NCBI RefSeq assembly: GCF_003336675.1
Contig: NZ_QPII01000003.1
Span: 124,001 to 188,000 of the forward strand
DNA length: 64,000 nucleotides
Reading direction: 5' to 3'
Origin: Billgrantia montanilacus
GTDB taxonomy: Bacteria > Pseudomonadota > Gammaproteobacteria > Pseudomonadales > Halomonadaceae
Shown in pieces: positions 50,147 through 60,739 of this stretch. How positions within the stretch are numbered: position 1 is the first letter of the stretch; the number at the start of each line of letters is the position of its first letter. The notes under the pieces were generated by a model. The model was given only the letters and a program-made list of their open reading frames with translations, did not search any database and was not told where the DNA came from. Both the position numbers and the translations under genes were made by a program.

Positions 50147-52687
50147 ATGCAACGCAACCAAGTCAGCCCGGCAGGGCTGACCACCCAGAAGGCTCCTGGC
50201 ACCAGCGCCTCCTACTCCCTGGGCATCGAAGGCATGAGCTGTGCCTCCTGCGTGGGCCGGGTGGAGAAAGCCATTCTCGGCGTACCGGGCGTCGACGGTG
50301 TTTCCGTCAACCTGGCCACCCAGCGGGCCCAGGTGACGTTCGCCACCGACGAGGCAGACATCGCCGGAGTCGTACAAGCGGTGGCAACAGCCGGCTATCC
50401 CGCCATTACCGACACCCTCGAGCTGAGCGTCAAGGGCATGAGCTGTGCCTCCTGCGTCGGCCGCGTGGAGCGCAAGCTCGCCGGCGTGCCCGGCGTCCTC
50501 GATGCCAACGTCAACCTCGCCACATCGACGGCAACCGTGCACGTCGTCGCCGATACCGTGACCGCGGATGCTCTGATCAAGGCCATCGAGAAGGCGGGTT
50601 TTGATGCCGAGGCAGTAGGCGACACGCAGGATCGCAGCGACCGCGAGCGCGAGGCACGCGACCAGGAGATCGGCGAGCTGAAACGTGCCGTGACAGTCGC
50701 GGCTGTGTTCACCCTACCCATCTTCGTGCTGGACATGGGCTCACACTTCATCCCCATGATGCATCACTGGTTGGATATGACCGTGGGCCAGCAGAACCTC
50801 TTCTATCTCTTCTTCGTGCTGGCCTCAATCGTGCAGTTCGGCCCCGGCCTGCGCTTCTACAAGAAGGGCTGGCCGGCGCTGATGCGCGGCGGCCCGGACA
50901 TGAACTCCCTGGTGATGCTAGGCACTTCCGCCGCCTGGGGCTATTCGGTGGTGGCCACCTTCCTGCCCCAGGTGCTGCCGGCCGGCACGGTGAATGTCTA
51001 CTTCGAGGCCTCGGCGGTGATCGTTACGCTGATTCTCGTCGGCCGCTATTTCGAAGCCATCGCCAAGGGGCGCACCAGCGAGGCGATAAAGGCGCTGATG
51101 AAACTTCAGGCCAAGACGGCCCGCGTGGTCCGCGACGGCCAGGAAATGGAGATCGGCATCGACGAGGTGCTCCAGGGCGACATGGTGCTGGTACGCCCCG
51201 GCGAGAAGATCCCGGTGGATGGCCAGGTCACCGACGGCAGCTCCTTCGTCGATGAGTCCATGGTCACCGGCGAGCCCGTCCCCGTGCGCAAGGAGGCCGG
51301 TGCCGAGGTAGTGGGCGGTACCATCAACAAGGTGGGCAGTTTCACCTTCCGGGCCACCAATGTCGGTGCCGACACCCTGCTGGCTCAGATCGTGCGCATG
51401 GTGGAACAGGCCCAGGGCTCGAAGCTGCCCATCCAGGCCCTGGTGGACAAGGTCACCAACTACTTCGTGCCGGCCGTGATCGCCGCAGCCCTGGCAACCA
51501 TCGCCGTATGGTTGATCTTCGGCCCGGCCCCCGCGCTGACCTTCGCCCTGGTCAATGGCGTGGCAGTGCTGATCATTGCCTGCCCCTGCGCCATGGGCCT
51601 GGCCACCCCCACATCTATCATGGTGGGCACCGGCAAGGCCGCGAAAATGGGCGTACTGTTCCGCAAGGGCGAAGCGCTGCAGTCGCTGCGTGACGCCACG
51701 GTCATCGCCCTGGACAAGACCGGGACCCTGACCAAGGGCCGGCCAGAGCTCACTGACCTGGTGGTAGCCGGTGATTTCACCGAGGCCGAGGTGCTGCAAC
51801 TGGTGGCCTCCGTGGAGCGCCAGTCGGAACATCCCATCGCCGAGGCCATCGTCAACGCGACCAAGGCACGCGGGATGGAGCCCGATACCGTTCAGCATTT
51901 CGAGGCCGATCCCGGCTACGGCGTCGCAGCACTGGTCAACGACCGCCGTGTAGAGGTAGGTGCCGACCGCTACATGCGCAAGCTGGGTCTGGACGTGGAA
52001 GTCTTCGCCAAGGCCGCGCATCGTCTCGCCGACGAGGGCAAGAGCCCGCTGTATGCCGCCATCGACGGTCGCCTGGCAGCGATCATCGCCGTTGCCGATC
52101 CGATCAAGGAGTCCACGCCAGCGGCCATCCGCGCCCTGCACGCCGAAGGCCTGCAGGTGGCCATGATCACCGGCGACAACCGACGCACCGCCGAGGCCAT
52201 CGCCCGCCGTCTCGGCATCGACAAGGTGGTGGCCGAAGTGCTACCCGACGGCAAGGTGGATGCGGTGAAGCGCCTGCAGGCCGAAGGGGGCGTGGTGGCC
52301 TTCGTCGGCGACGGCATCAATGACGCACCGGCCCTGGCACAGGCCGACGTGGGGATCGCCATCGGCACCGGCACCGACATCGCCATGGAATCCGCCGAGG
52401 TGGTGCTGATGTCAGGCGACCTGCGCAACGTGCCCAATGCCATCGCACTGTCCCGGGCCACCATCCGCAATATCAAGCAGAACCTGTTCTGGGCCTTCGC
52501 CTACAACACGCTGCTGATCCCGGTGGCCGCCGGCGTGCTGTTTCCCGCCTTCGGCATCCTGCTCTCTCCGGTCTTCGCCGCCGTGGCCATGGCCGCCTCG
52601 AGCATCTGCGTACTCACCAATGCCCTGCGGCTCAAGGGCTTCCGGCCACCCATAGTGATCGAAGCGGAGGAGGCCACAGCACCGTAG
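50147..52687 (+). CDS. copA: Copper-exporting P1B-type ATPase CopA
   Basis: An 846-residue inner-membrane pump. It has two N-terminal heavy-metal-associated domains, each with [12 protein letters not shown], eight membrane helices with the transport motif [11 protein letters not shown], actuator [13 protein letters not shown], phosphorylation DKTGTLTKG, the SEHPIAEAI histidine of the nucleotide domain, and [10 protein letters not shown]. It exports Cu(I) to the periplasm. The start at 50147 is better spaced from AGAGGAAG than the ATG at 50129. It is induced through the CueR operator. Complete. Confidence 0.96.
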   Translation: MQRNQVSPAGLTTQKAPGTSASYSLGIEGMSCASCVGRVEKAILGVPGVDGVSVNLATQRAQVTFATDEADIAGVVQAVATAGYPAITDTLELSVKGMSCASCVGRVERKLAGVPGVLDANVNLATSTATVHVVADTVTADALIKAIEKAGFDAEAVGDTQDRSDREREARDQEIGELKRAVTVAAVFTLPIFVLDMGSHFIPMMHHWLDMTVGQQNLFYLFFVLASIVQFGPGLRFYKKGWPALMRGGPDMNSLVMLGTSAAWGYSVVATFLPQVLPAGTVNVYFEASAVIVTLILVGRYFEAIAKGRTSEAIKALMKLQAKTARVVRDGQEMEIGIDEVLQGDMVLVRPGEKIPVDGQVTDGSSFVDESMVTGEPVPVRKEAGAEVVGGTINKVGSFTFRATNVGADTLLAQIVRMVEQAQGSKLPIQALVDKVTNYFVPAVIAAALATIAVWLIFGPAPALTFALVNGVAVLIIACPCAMGLATPTSIMVGTGKAAKMGVLFRKGEALQSLRDATVIALDKTGTLTKGRPELTDLVVAGDFTEAEVLQLVASVERQSEHPIAEAIVNATKARGMEPDTVQHFEADPGYGVAALVNDRRVEVGADRYMRKLGLDVEVFAKAAHRLADEGKSPLYAAIDGRLAAIIAVADPIKESTPAAIRALHAEGLQVAMITGDNRRTAEAIARRLGIDKVVAEVLPDGKVDAVKRLQAEGGVVAFVGDGINDAPALAQADVGIAIGTGTDIAMESAEVVLMSGDLRNVPNAIALSRATIRNIKQNLFWAFAYNTLLIPVAAGVLFPAFGILLSPVFAAVAMAASSICVLTNALRLKGFRPPIVIEAEEATAP

Positions 52688-52815
52688 CAGCCGGTACCGC
52701 AGGCTGCCTGAATGCCCACGCGCCCCCGGCGTGGCAGGGGCGCATGGGGCCGATGCGTGCACCCCAAATGCCTCTGCGTCGGTGGCCTTGGCTGACCGGG
52801 GGCGCCTTCAGGCTG

Positions 52816-53682
52816 CTACCGGTCGAAGACCACGGTGCGGCGGGCGTGGAGGAAGACGCGCCGCTCCACGTGCAGGGCTACCGCACGAGCGAGGGTCAGG
52901 CACTCGATGTCACGCCCCTTGGCCACCAGGTCTTCCGGATAATCGGCATGGCCGACCGGCTCTACGCCCTGAGTGATGATCGGCCCCTCATCCAGGTCGT
53001 CGTTGATGTAGTGGGCGGTGGCACCGACCAGCTTCACCCCCTTGTCATAGGCCTGGTGGTAGGGCTTAGCGCCCTTGAAGCCGGGCAGCAGGGAGTGGTG
53101 GATATTGATCGCCCGGCCGCTGAGCTTGGTGCACAGGTCGCTGGAGAGCACCTGCATGTAGCGCGCCAGGATCACCAGTTCGACGCCGCTGGATTCGATC
53201 ACCTCCCACACCTGGGCCTCCTGCTCGGCCTTGGTCTCGGGGGTGATGGGGAAGTGGTGATAGGGAATATCGTGCCACTCCGCCAGGGGCGCCAGGTCCG
53301 GGTGGTTGGAGACGATGGCGCGAATCTCGATGGGCAACTGCCCGGTGCGGTAGCGGTAAAGCAGGTCGTTAAGGCAGTGGTCGGCCTTGGAGACCATGAT
53401 CACCACCGGCACGCGCCGCCCCGGCGGGGTCAGCTCGAACGCCATGGCGAACTCGTCGGCGCGCTCGGCGAAGGCGGCCTGGAAGGTCTCGGCGGAGAAG
53501 TCGTCGTCCAGGGGACGGAACTCGGTGCGAATAAAGAACCGTTCGCTGAGCCGGTCATCGAAGGATTGCTGCTCGGTGATATAGCAGCGGTTCTCCTTGA
53601 GGAAGCGGGTGACCACGTCCACGGTGCCCAGTCGGCTGGGGCACTGGGCGGCCAGGATCCAGGTGGAAGATGCTTGGCTCAT
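52816..53682 (-). CDS. purU: Formyltetrahydrofolate deformylase
   Basis: A 288-residue enzyme with an N-terminal ACT domain (about 5-85) and a formyltransferase-like domain: VILARYMQVLSSDL, the active-site IHHSLLPGFKGAKPYHQAYD and TAHYINDDLDEGPIITQ. It hydrolyses 10-formyl-THF to formate and THF, regenerating THF consumed by sarcosine oxidation. It is the last gene of the glyA-soxBDAG-purU run, 147 bases after soxG. The start at 53682 aligns with the family. Confidence 0.94.
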   Translation of the reverse strand: MSQASSTWILAAQCPSRLGTVDVVTRFLKENRCYITEQQSFDDRLSERFFIRTEFRPLDDDFSAETFQAAFAERADEFAMAFELTPPGRRVPVVIMVSKADHCLNDLLYRYRTGQLPIEIRAIVSNHPDLAPLAEWHDIPYHHFPITPETKAEQEAQVWEVIESSGVELVILARYMQVLSSDLCTKLSGRAINIHHSLLPGFKGAKPYHQAYDKGVKLVGATAHYINDDLDEGPIITQGVEPVGHADYPEDLVAKGRDIECLTLARAVALHVERRVFLHARRTVVFDR

Positions 53683-53829
53683 AATTGGCGCCTCACTCGA
53701 AAAAACAGGGGGCCACAATGGGCCCCCGGATGGTGCCGGGGAGGGGTAGGTCCCCGGCTTATCGCGCGGAACGCTGGAGCCCCGCGCTCCCACAAGGGCA
53801 AGTTTCGCCGACGTGGAGCAAGCCTGGTT

Positions 53830-54465
53830 TCAGCGTACCACGCCGATGGCGTACTCCTCGCCGGCGTCAAGCAGCCAGCGATAGCAATAGTCGGCAAAGC
53901 TGCGGCGCACCACCAGTTCCCAGCGCTCCTCGGAGGGGCGGCGGAGGATGGTGGTGGCCTTGGCGAAGACCGTGGTCACGCCCCTGCCCACCGGGAAGTG
54001 GCTGGGATGGACGTCATAGATCACCGTCTTCATCAGCAGCTCACGGGCCGCCTCGCCGGAAAGCTCCAGCAGGGTCTGGCCGCCGCTGACGTCGCTGATG
54101 GCGTAGTGGGCGTCCCCCAGGCGCTCGCGCAGCCGGGTCTCCAGCTCGAACTCCTCGCCGCCGGGGACGATCACCAGCCACTCGTCCGGGGAGAGCCACT
54201 GGATCGAGCGCTCGCCGCGCTCGTCCTGGACCAGCCCCTGGGGCTCGCCGGGCAGGTTGAGGCCCAGCACCTCGCGCACCGCCTCATCGAGGACGATGGC
54301 GCCGCCGCGCAGGACCAGGTGACCCAGCAGGGCGCGCTCGCGCAGGATGACGCGGCTCTCGGGGCCGGCCGCCGGTGCACCGCTGCGGCGGTAGCTGTAG
54401 GCCAGCGGCGGCTCCACCGGGATGGCGCTATCGGTACGGGTATCGAAGGTGGCCGCGTTAGACAT
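53830..54465 (-). CDS. soxG: Sarcosine oxidase gamma subunit
   Basis: A 211-residue subunit with a GcvT-like fold (WLSPDEWLVIVPGGEEFELE; ISDVSGGQTLLELSGEAARE; RGVTTVFAKATTILRRPSEE). It is part of the alpha-beta-gamma-delta oxidase. The ATG at 54465 lies 8 bases inside the end of soxA, so translation is coupled. A 114-base upstream frame extension is rejected. Confidence 0.92.
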   Translation of the reverse strand: MSNAATFDTRTDSAIPVEPPLAYSYRRSGAPAAGPESRVILRERALLGHLVLRGGAIVLDEAVREVLGLNLPGEPQGLVQDERGERSIQWLSPDEWLVIVPGGEEFELETRLRERLGDAHYAISDVSGGQTLLELSGEAARELLMKTVIYDVHPSHFPVGRGVTTVFAKATTILRRPSEERWELVVRRSFADYCYRWLLDAGEEYAIGVVR

Positions 54466-57400
54466 GCTGGCGCTCTCCCTTGGGGTCGTAGAAGATCGGG
54501 CTGACGATTTCGGCCTCATGGGTCTGGCCGTCCGCCATGGGCAGGTAGACGGTCTCGCCCAGCTTGTTGTGGCCACCCTTGACCACCGCCAGGGCGAAGC
54601 CGGAGTCCAGGGTCGGGCTGTAGTAGCTGGAGGTCACGTGCCCGGCCATCGGCATGGGGATGGCGTGCTTGGGATCGAAGACGATCTGCGCACCCTCCTC
54701 AAGCACCACCTTGGGGTCCTTGGGCTTGAGGCCCACCAGCTGCTTGCGGTTCTCGCGCTTGGTGTCGGAACGGGTCAGGGCCCGCTTGCCGATCCACGAG
54801 AAGGGCTTGTCGTAGCCCACGCACCACTGCATGCCCAGGTCTTCCGGGGTCACCGAGCCATCGGTTTCCTGGCCGACGATGATGAAGCCCTTCTCGGCAC
54901 GCAGGACGTGCATGGTCTCGGTGCCGTAGGGGGTCAGGCCGTACTTCTCGCCGTGCTTGAAGAGGGTCTGCCACACCTGCATGGCGTAGTTGGCCTGGAC
55001 GTTGATCTCGTAGGTCAGCTCGCCGGTGAAGGAGATGCGATAGACCCGCGCCGGCACGTCCGCCACCTTGCCGGAACGCCAGTCCATGAACTTGAAGCTC
55101 TCCTTGTCGAGATCGATATCGGTGATCTCGGCCAGCAGCTTGCGCGCCTCGGGGCCGGTGATGGTCATGGTGGCCCAGTGGTCGGTCACCGAGCTGAAGT
55201 AGACGTCCAGCTCCGGCCACTCGGTCTGGTGCCACAGCTCCAGCCACTCGAGGATCGCCGCGGCGCCGCCGGTGGTGGTGGTCATCAGGAAGTGGTTTTC
55301 GGCCAGGCAGCTGGTCACGCCGTCGTCGGTGACCATGCCGTCGTCCTTGCACATCAGGCCGTAGCGGCACTTGCCGACCGCCAGCTTCTCCCACTTGTTG
55401 GTGTAGATCCGCGCCAGGAATTCCCGGGCGTCGGGGCCCTGGATGTCGATCTTGCCCAGGGTCGAGGCGTCGAGAATGCCGATCTTCTCGCGCACCGCGC
55501 TGCACTCCCGAGCCACCGCCTCGTGCATGGTCTCGACCTTGCCGTTGACGCGCTGCGGGTAGTACCAGGGACGCTTCCACTGGCCCACGTCCTCGAACTC
55601 GGCGCCGTTTTCCACATGCCACTGGTGCAGGGCGGTGTAGCGCTCGGGATCGAATAGATCGCGGCAGTGACGGCCGACGATGGCGCCGAAGGTCACCGGG
55701 GTATAGTTGGGGCGGAACACCGTGGTGCCCACCTCGGGGATCGACTTGTTCAGGCAGCGGGCGGCGATGGCCATGCCGTTGATATTGCCCAGCTTGCCCT
55801 GGTCGGTGCCGAAGCCCATGGCGGTGTAGCGCTTGACGTGCTCGATGGACTCGAAGCCCTCGCGGGTGGCCAGCTCGATGCCCGCTGCGGTGACGTCGTT
55901 CTGCAGGTCGACGAACTGCTTGGGCGCACGCAGGGTCGGCTTCTCGTGGGGCACCTGGAAGAGCGCCGCCGCAGGGCCCTGCTCGAGTTGCTTGGCCTGG
56001 GGCAGGCTGACCGCCGGGGCGGCATGGCCGGTAGCGGCGGCGGCCTTGATGCCGGCCTCCACGCCGTCGGCGAGCACCTCGCCCAGGGCATAGGTGCCGT
56101 TGGCACCGCCGCAGGCCTGCACACCCTTCACCAGGCTCGGCACGAAGCCGAGGAGATCGTCGCGCCAGGTGGGCCGGGCGCCGGTGTGGGAGGCCAGGTG
56201 GATCACCGGGCTGTAGCCGCCGGAGCTGGCGATGGTGTCGCAGGTCAGCGTCTCGGCCTGGCCGGTAACCTTGAAGGCGTCGATATCGATCCTGGCGACC
56301 CGCGCTGCGCTGACGCGGCTCCCGCCCTTGGCCTCGATCACGGCGCTACCGGTGATGATCTTGATGCCCTGGGCGCGGGCGGCTTCCACCCATTCGCCGG
56401 CGGGGGCCTGACGGACGTCGACGATGGCCACCACCTCGCGACCCGCCTCCTTCCAGTCGAGGGCGGCACGATAGCCGTAGTCGTTGCTGGTGGAGAGGAC
56501 CAGCTTGTTGCCCGGCGCCACACCGTAGCGGCGGATATAGGTGGAAACGGCGCCGGCCAGCAGGTTGCCCGGCACATCGTTGCCGGCGTAGACCAGCGGA
56601 CGCTCGTGGGCACCGGTGGCCAGGATCACCTGGCCGGCACGCACCCGGTGCATGCGCGAGCGCACCTGACGGCGGCCGTTGGCCAGGGGCGCGGTCTCGC
56701 CGAGGTGCTCGGTGCGCCGCTCGTGCAGGGTGACGAAGTGGTGGTCGTGGTAGCCGTTGGCGGTGGTGCGCGCCAGCAGGGTGACGTTCTCGCACCCGGC
56801 CAGTTCCTCGAGCACCTGGGCCGCCCACTGGTCCGCCGGCTTGTCGTCCAGGGTCTCGCGGCTATCCAGCAGCGAGCCGCCCATCTCTTCCTGCTCGTCG
56901 GCGACGATCACCCGGGCACCGCTGCGCGCGGCGGCCAGGGCCGCGGCCAGGCCGGCAGGACCAGCGCCCACCACCAGCACATCGCAGTGCTGGTGCAGGT
57001 GGTCGTAGGTGTCCGGATCGGCTTCCATAGGGCTGCGCCCCAGGCCGGCGCTCTTGCGGATGTACTTCTCGTAGGTCATCCACATCGAGGCCGGGGCCAT
57101 GAAGGTCTTGTAGTAGAAGCCCGGGGGCATGAACTTGCCACCCAGCTTGCCGACCAGGCCCATCATGTCGCGCTGCACATTGGGCCAGCCGTTGGTGCCG
57201 CGGGCGGTGAGGCCGGCGAACAGCGCCTGCTGGGTGGCACGCACGTTGGGCACCTGGCCCGCCTCGGTGCTGCCCAGCTGGACCACCGCATTGGGCTCCT
57301 CGGCGCCGGCGGCGACGATGCCCCTAGGCCGGGAGTACTTGAAGCTGCGGTTGACGATATCCACGCCGTTGGCCAGCAGCGCCGAGGCCAGGGTATCCCC

Positions 57401-57508
57401 CGGATGTCCCTGGTAGCTCTGGCCATTGAAGGTGAAGCTCAGGGTGCGGGAGCGATCGATACGACCGCCCTTGGCCAGGCGGTGCTCTTGCTTGTTGGAC
57501 TGGCTCAT
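54458..57508 (-). CDS. soxA: Sarcosine oxidase alpha subunit
   Basis: A 1016-residue subunit. The N-terminal ferredoxin-like fold (FTFNGQSYQGHPGDTLASAL) is followed by an NAD-binding Rossmann region VVGAGPAGLAAALAAARSG and a C-terminal aminomethyltransferase (GcvT-like) half (KIDIQGPDAREFLARIYTNK; GFIIVGQETDGSVTPEDLGM). It binds NAD+ and THF, collecting the methyl carbon as methylene-THF. AAGGAG lies before 57508, and there are ATGA-type overlaps with soxD and an 8-base overlap with soxG. Length is normal. Confidence 0.95.
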   Translation of the reverse strand: MSQSNKQEHRLAKGGRIDRSRTLSFTFNGQSYQGHPGDTLASALLANGVDIVNRSFKYSRPRGIVAAGAEEPNAVVQLGSTEAGQVPNVRATQQALFAGLTARGTNGWPNVQRDMMGLVGKLGGKFMPPGFYYKTFMAPASMWMTYEKYIRKSAGLGRSPMEADPDTYDHLHQHCDVLVVGAGPAGLAAALAAARSGARVIVADEQEEMGGSLLDSRETLDDKPADQWAAQVLEELAGCENVTLLARTTANGYHDHHFVTLHERRTEHLGETAPLANGRRQVRSRMHRVRAGQVILATGAHERPLVYAGNDVPGNLLAGAVSTYIRRYGVAPGNKLVLSTSNDYGYRAALDWKEAGREVVAIVDVRQAPAGEWVEAARAQGIKIITGSAVIEAKGGSRVSAARVARIDIDAFKVTGQAETLTCDTIASSGGYSPVIHLASHTGARPTWRDDLLGFVPSLVKGVQACGGANGTYALGEVLADGVEAGIKAAAATGHAAPAVSLPQAKQLEQGPAAALFQVPHEKPTLRAPKQFVDLQNDVTAAGIELATREGFESIEHVKRYTAMGFGTDQGKLGNINGMAIAARCLNKSIPEVGTTVFRPNYTPVTFGAIVGRHCRDLFDPERYTALHQWHVENGAEFEDVGQWKRPWYYPQRVNGKVETMHEAVARECSAVREKIGILDASTLGKIDIQGPDAREFLARIYTNKWEKLAVGKCRYGLMCKDDGMVTDDGVTSCLAENHFLMTTTTGGAAAILEWLELWHQTEWPELDVYFSSVTDHWATMTITGPEARKLLAEITDIDLDKESFKFMDWRSGKVADVPARVYRISFTGELTYEINVQANYAMQVWQTLFKHGEKYGLTPYGTETMHVLRAEKGFIIVGQETDGSVTPEDLGMQWCVGYDKPFSWIGKRALTRSDTKRENRKQLVGLKPKDPKVVLEEGAQIVFDPKHAIPMPMAGHVTSSYYSPTLDSGFALAVVKGGHNKLGETVYLPMADGQTHEAEIVSPIFYDPKGERQHV

Positions 57509-57837
57509 GCGCGCACTCCTTCTTGACGGCTTGCCGCGGCGACCTGATTCTGGCTGTCGGCGGTGATCGACGGCTGCTCGCCCATCTTGTAGGTCTCGAG
57601 GATCTCGTAGGTCACGGTGTGACGCGTGACGTTGAAGAACTTGCGGCAACCCACCGCGTGCACCCACAGCTCGTGATGCACGCCCCGGGGGTTGTCACGG
57701 AAGAAGAGGTAGTCGCCCCACTCCTCGTCGCTGCACGCCTCGGGCTCCTTGGGTCGCTCGATATGCGCCTGGCCCTTGGGGTGAAACTCCTCTTCCTCAC
57801 GGTGTTCGCCGCAGTAGGGGCAATAGATATAGAACAT
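57505..57837 (-). CDS. soxD: Sarcosine oxidase delta subunit
   Basis: A 110-residue zinc-binding subunit: MFYIYCPYCGEHREEEEFHP, then the conserved WGDYLFFRDNPRGVHHELWV and CRKFFNVTRHTV supplying further zinc ligands. The stop overlaps the soxA start by four bases, and soxB lies 12 bases upstream. Confidence 0.95.
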   Translation of the reverse strand: MFYIYCPYCGEHREEEEFHPKGQAHIERPKEPEACSDEEWGDYLFFRDNPRGVHHELWVHAVGCRKFFNVTRHTVTYEILETYKMGEQPSITADSQNQVAAASRQEGVRA

Positions 57838-57849
57838 GGCGAATTCTCC

Positions 57850-59100
57850 TTAGTGGGCCACGCCGGCGGCGCCGTGCTCGTCGATCAGGGCCCCGCTATG
57901 GAAACGGAACATGGAGAAGGGCTCGGCGATGGGGTGCATCTCGCCCTTGGCCAGGCTGGCGGCGAACACGTGACCCGAGCCCGGCGTGGCCTTGAAGCCA
58001 CCGGTGCCCCAGCCACAGTTGAAGAACAGGCCCTTCACCGGGGTCTTGGAGAGGATCGGACAGGCATCCGGGCAGGTGTCGACGATGCCGCCCCACTGGC
58101 GGTTCATGCGAACCCGGGAGAAGATCGGGAACATCTCGACGATGGCCTGCAGGGTATGCTCCACGGTGGGGTAGCTGCCGCGCTGGCCATAGCCGTTGTA
58201 GCCATCGATACCGGCGCCGATCACCAGGTCGCCCTTGTCGGACTGGCTGATATAGCCGTGCACATGGTTGGACATCACCACGGTATCGAGGATGGGCTTA
58301 AGGGGCTCGGAGACCAGGGCCTGCAGCGGATGCGACTCCAGCGGCAGATTGAAACCGGCCATCTTGGCCAGCACACTGGAGTTACCGGCGGCCACGCAGC
58401 CCACGGTCTTGGCCTCGATGTCGCCGCGGTTGGTGTGCACCCCATAGACCTGGCCGTCGCGGATCTTGAAGCCGGTGACCTCGGTCTGCTGGAGGATATC
58501 CACCCCGTGTGCATCGGCACCCCGGGCATAGCCCCAGGCCACGGCGTCGTGGCGGGCCACGCCGGCGCGCGGCTGCCAGGAGGCGCCCATCACCGGATAG
58601 CGGGCGCGCGAAGAGCAGTCCATGATCGGCACCAGCTCCTGCACGCCCTTGGCGTCCAGCACCTCGCCGTCGATACCGTTCAGACGGTTGGCATTGACCC
58701 GGCGCTGGATATCGCGCATGTCCTGCAGGGTGTGGCCCAGGTTGAGTACGCCCCGCTGGGAGAACATCACGTTGTAGTTCAGGTCCTGGGAGAGCCCTTC
58801 CCACAGCTTCATGGCATGCTCGTAGAGGGCCGCCGCCTCGTCCCACAGGTAGTTCGAACGCACGATGGTGGTATTACGCGCCGTGTTACCGCCCCCCAGC
58901 CAGCCCTTCTCGATCACCGCCACGTTCTTGACGCCGAACTCCTTGGCCAGGTAGTAGGCGGTGGCCAGGCCGTGGCCGCCGCCGCCGACGATGATCACGT
59001 CGTACTGCTTCTTCGGCGTGGGATTGCGCCACTGGCGCTCCCAGTTCTCGTGGTGGCTAAGGGCGTGCTTGGCCAGCCCGAATCCTGAATAGCGTTGCAT
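57850..59100 (-). CDS. soxB: Sarcosine oxidase beta subunit
   Basis: A 416-residue flavoprotein: FAD site [40 protein letters not shown], and the covalent-FMN histidine region [14 protein letters not shown]. It catalyses oxidation of sarcosine to glycine and a one-carbon unit with H2O2 formation. The ATG at 59100 aligns with family starts. It is separated from glyA by a short hairpin-bearing gap. Confidence 0.95.
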   Translation of the reverse strand: MQRYSGFGLAKHALSHHENWERQWRNPTPKKQYDVIIVGGGGHGLATAYYLAKEFGVKNVAVIEKGWLGGGNTARNTTIVRSNYLWDEAAALYEHAMKLWEGLSQDLNYNVMFSQRGVLNLGHTLQDMRDIQRRVNANRLNGIDGEVLDAKGVQELVPIMDCSSRARYPVMGASWQPRAGVARHDAVAWGYARGADAHGVDILQQTEVTGFKIRDGQVYGVHTNRGDIEAKTVGCVAAGNSSVLAKMAGFNLPLESHPLQALVSEPLKPILDTVVMSNHVHGYISQSDKGDLVIGAGIDGYNGYGQRGSYPTVEHTLQAIVEMFPIFSRVRMNRQWGGIVDTCPDACPILSKTPVKGLFFNCGWGTGGFKATPGSGHVFAASLAKGEMHPIAEPFSMFRFHSGALIDEHGAAGVAH

Positions 59101-59115
59101 ACTCTCTCTCCTCGA

Positions 59116-59138
59116 CCGGTCCCGCTGGGCGGGACCGG
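59116..59138 (-). terminator. Intra-operon hairpin between glyA and soxB
   Basis: CCGGTCCCGC-TGG-GCGGGACCGG is a perfect 10-bp stem without a T-tract, 12 bases after the glyA stop and 16 bases before the soxB start. It is probably an mRNA-stability or partial-termination element. Confidence 0.5.
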
Positions 59139-59149
59139 ACCAAACGGGT

Positions 59150-60451
59150 TCAGGCGGTGGCGGTGTCTTGCGCCGTTGCCGGGGCGGCGGCACCGTAGAC
59201 CGGGTGCCGTTCGCAGAGCTCGGCGACCTTTTCACGCACCTCGGCTTCCACGGCGTCGGTGTTGCCGCGCTCGGCCAGCACGTCGAGGATGTCGCAGATC
59301 CAGCCGGCCAGTTCGCCACACTCCTGGGCATTGAAGCCGCGGGCGGTGGCCGCCGGGGTGCCGAGACGCAGGCCGGAGGTGACGAAGGGGCTCTGGGGAT
59401 CGTTGGGCACCGAGTTCTTGTTGACCGTGATATGGGCGCGGCCCAGGGCGGCGTCCGCGTCCTTGCCGGTCACACCCTGACGAATCAGCGAGACCAGGAA
59501 CAGATGGTCGTCGGTGCCGCCGGAGACCACGTCATAGCCGCGATCGATGAAGACTCCTGCCATGGCCCGGGCGTTGTCGATCACCCGCTGCTGGTAGCGT
59601 ACGAAGTCCTGGTTCATGGCCTCCTTGAACGCCACCGCCTTGGCTGCGATCACATGCATCAGCGGGCCGCCCTGCTGGCCCGGGAAGACCGCACCGTTGA
59701 GCTTCTTGTAGAGATCCGCATCGCCATGGGCGGAGAGGATCAGGCCACCGCGCGGGCCGCGCAGCGTCTTGTGGGTGGTGGTAGTCACCACGTGGGCATG
59801 GGGCAGCGGGCTCGGGTAGAGGCCGGCGGCGACCAGGCCGGCGACGTGGGCCATGTCCACCATCAGCCAGGCGCCCACCTCATCGGCGATGGCGCGGAAA
59901 CGACGCCAGTCCACCACCCGGGAGTAAGCGGAGAAACCGGCGATGATCATCTTCGGCTTGTGGCTGCGCGCCAGGCGCTCGACTTCTTCGTAGTCGATTT
60001 CGCCGGTTTCCGCATTGAGGCCGTACTGCACGGCATTGTAGTGCTTGCCGGAGAAGTTCGGTGCGGCGCCGTGGGTCAGGTGGCCGCCGTGGGCCAGGCT
60101 CATGCCCAGCACGGTGTCACCCGGGGAGACCAGCGCCATGAAGACGGCGGCATTGGCCTGGGCCCCGGAGTGGGGCTGGACGTTGGCATAGTCGGCGCCG
60201 AAGAGGTCGCAGGCGCGCTCGATGGCCAGCGCCTCGACCTTGTCGACGAACTCGCAGCCACCGTAGTAGCGCTTGCCCGGGTAGCCCTCGGCATACTTGT
60301 TGGTGAGCTGGGAGCCCTGGGCTTCCATCACCGCGCGGCTGGTGTAGTTCTCCGATGCGATCAGCTCGATATGGGCCTCCTGACGGGCCACTTCCTCGGC
60401 GATGGCTGCAGCAATCTGGGAATCGAAGGTGGTGAGACCAACCTGGTTCAT
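59150..60451 (-). CDS. glyA: Serine hydroxymethyltransferase
   Basis: A 433-residue PLP enzyme. Landmarks: [43 protein letters not shown]-lysine [15 protein letters not shown] and [15 protein letters not shown]. It converts the glycine and methylene-THF released by sarcosine oxidase to serine. This is probably a catabolic second glyA copy dedicated to the sox operon, as in Pseudomonas. The 288-base upstream gap should contain the operon promoter, though I could not define it. Confidence 0.96.
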   Translation of the reverse strand: MNQVGLTTFDSQIAAAIAEEVARQEAHIELIASENYTSRAVMEAQGSQLTNKYAEGYPGKRYYGGCEFVDKVEALAIERACDLFGADYANVQPHSGAQANAAVFMALVSPGDTVLGMSLAHGGHLTHGAAPNFSGKHYNAVQYGLNAETGEIDYEEVERLARSHKPKMIIAGFSAYSRVVDWRRFRAIADEVGAWLMVDMAHVAGLVAAGLYPSPLPHAHVVTTTTHKTLRGPRGGLILSAHGDADLYKKLNGAVFPGQQGGPLMHVIAAKAVAFKEAMNQDFVRYQQRVIDNARAMAGVFIDRGYDVVSGGTDDHLFLVSLIRQGVTGKDADAALGRAHITVNKNSVPNDPQSPFVTSGLRLGTPAATARGFNAQECGELAGWICDILDVLAERGNTDAVEAEVREKVAELCERHPVYGAAAPATAQDTATA

Positions 60452-60739
60452 GACTGACTCCTGTTGTTATCGGTACTGAGCAGGATGTGTCTTCGAATCT
60501 ATCGGCAACCTGCCTGCATGAAAAATTTGAAATCCTTATGCGCAGATAATCGGCGCGCAGGGTATTCGGCTCATGCTGCGATTAAAGGCCTGCGGGAGAG
60601 AGAAAGATTGAATAAATGCGACAGACTCCCTGAACGTGCGCACTGGTCCACAACGCGGGCAGAGCCGGATCGTCGGGCTGGGCGTCGCTTGGGAAAATTG
60701 GCTTGATGCCGCGGGAGCCGGGCGAAGGGGCAAGGCGGC

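Noticed and set aside
55667..60457. Long plus-strand frames opposite soxA, soxB and glyA
   Set aside because: His/Gly/Ala/Val-rich antisense shadows without ribosome sites; the minus-strand genes are complete and recognised.
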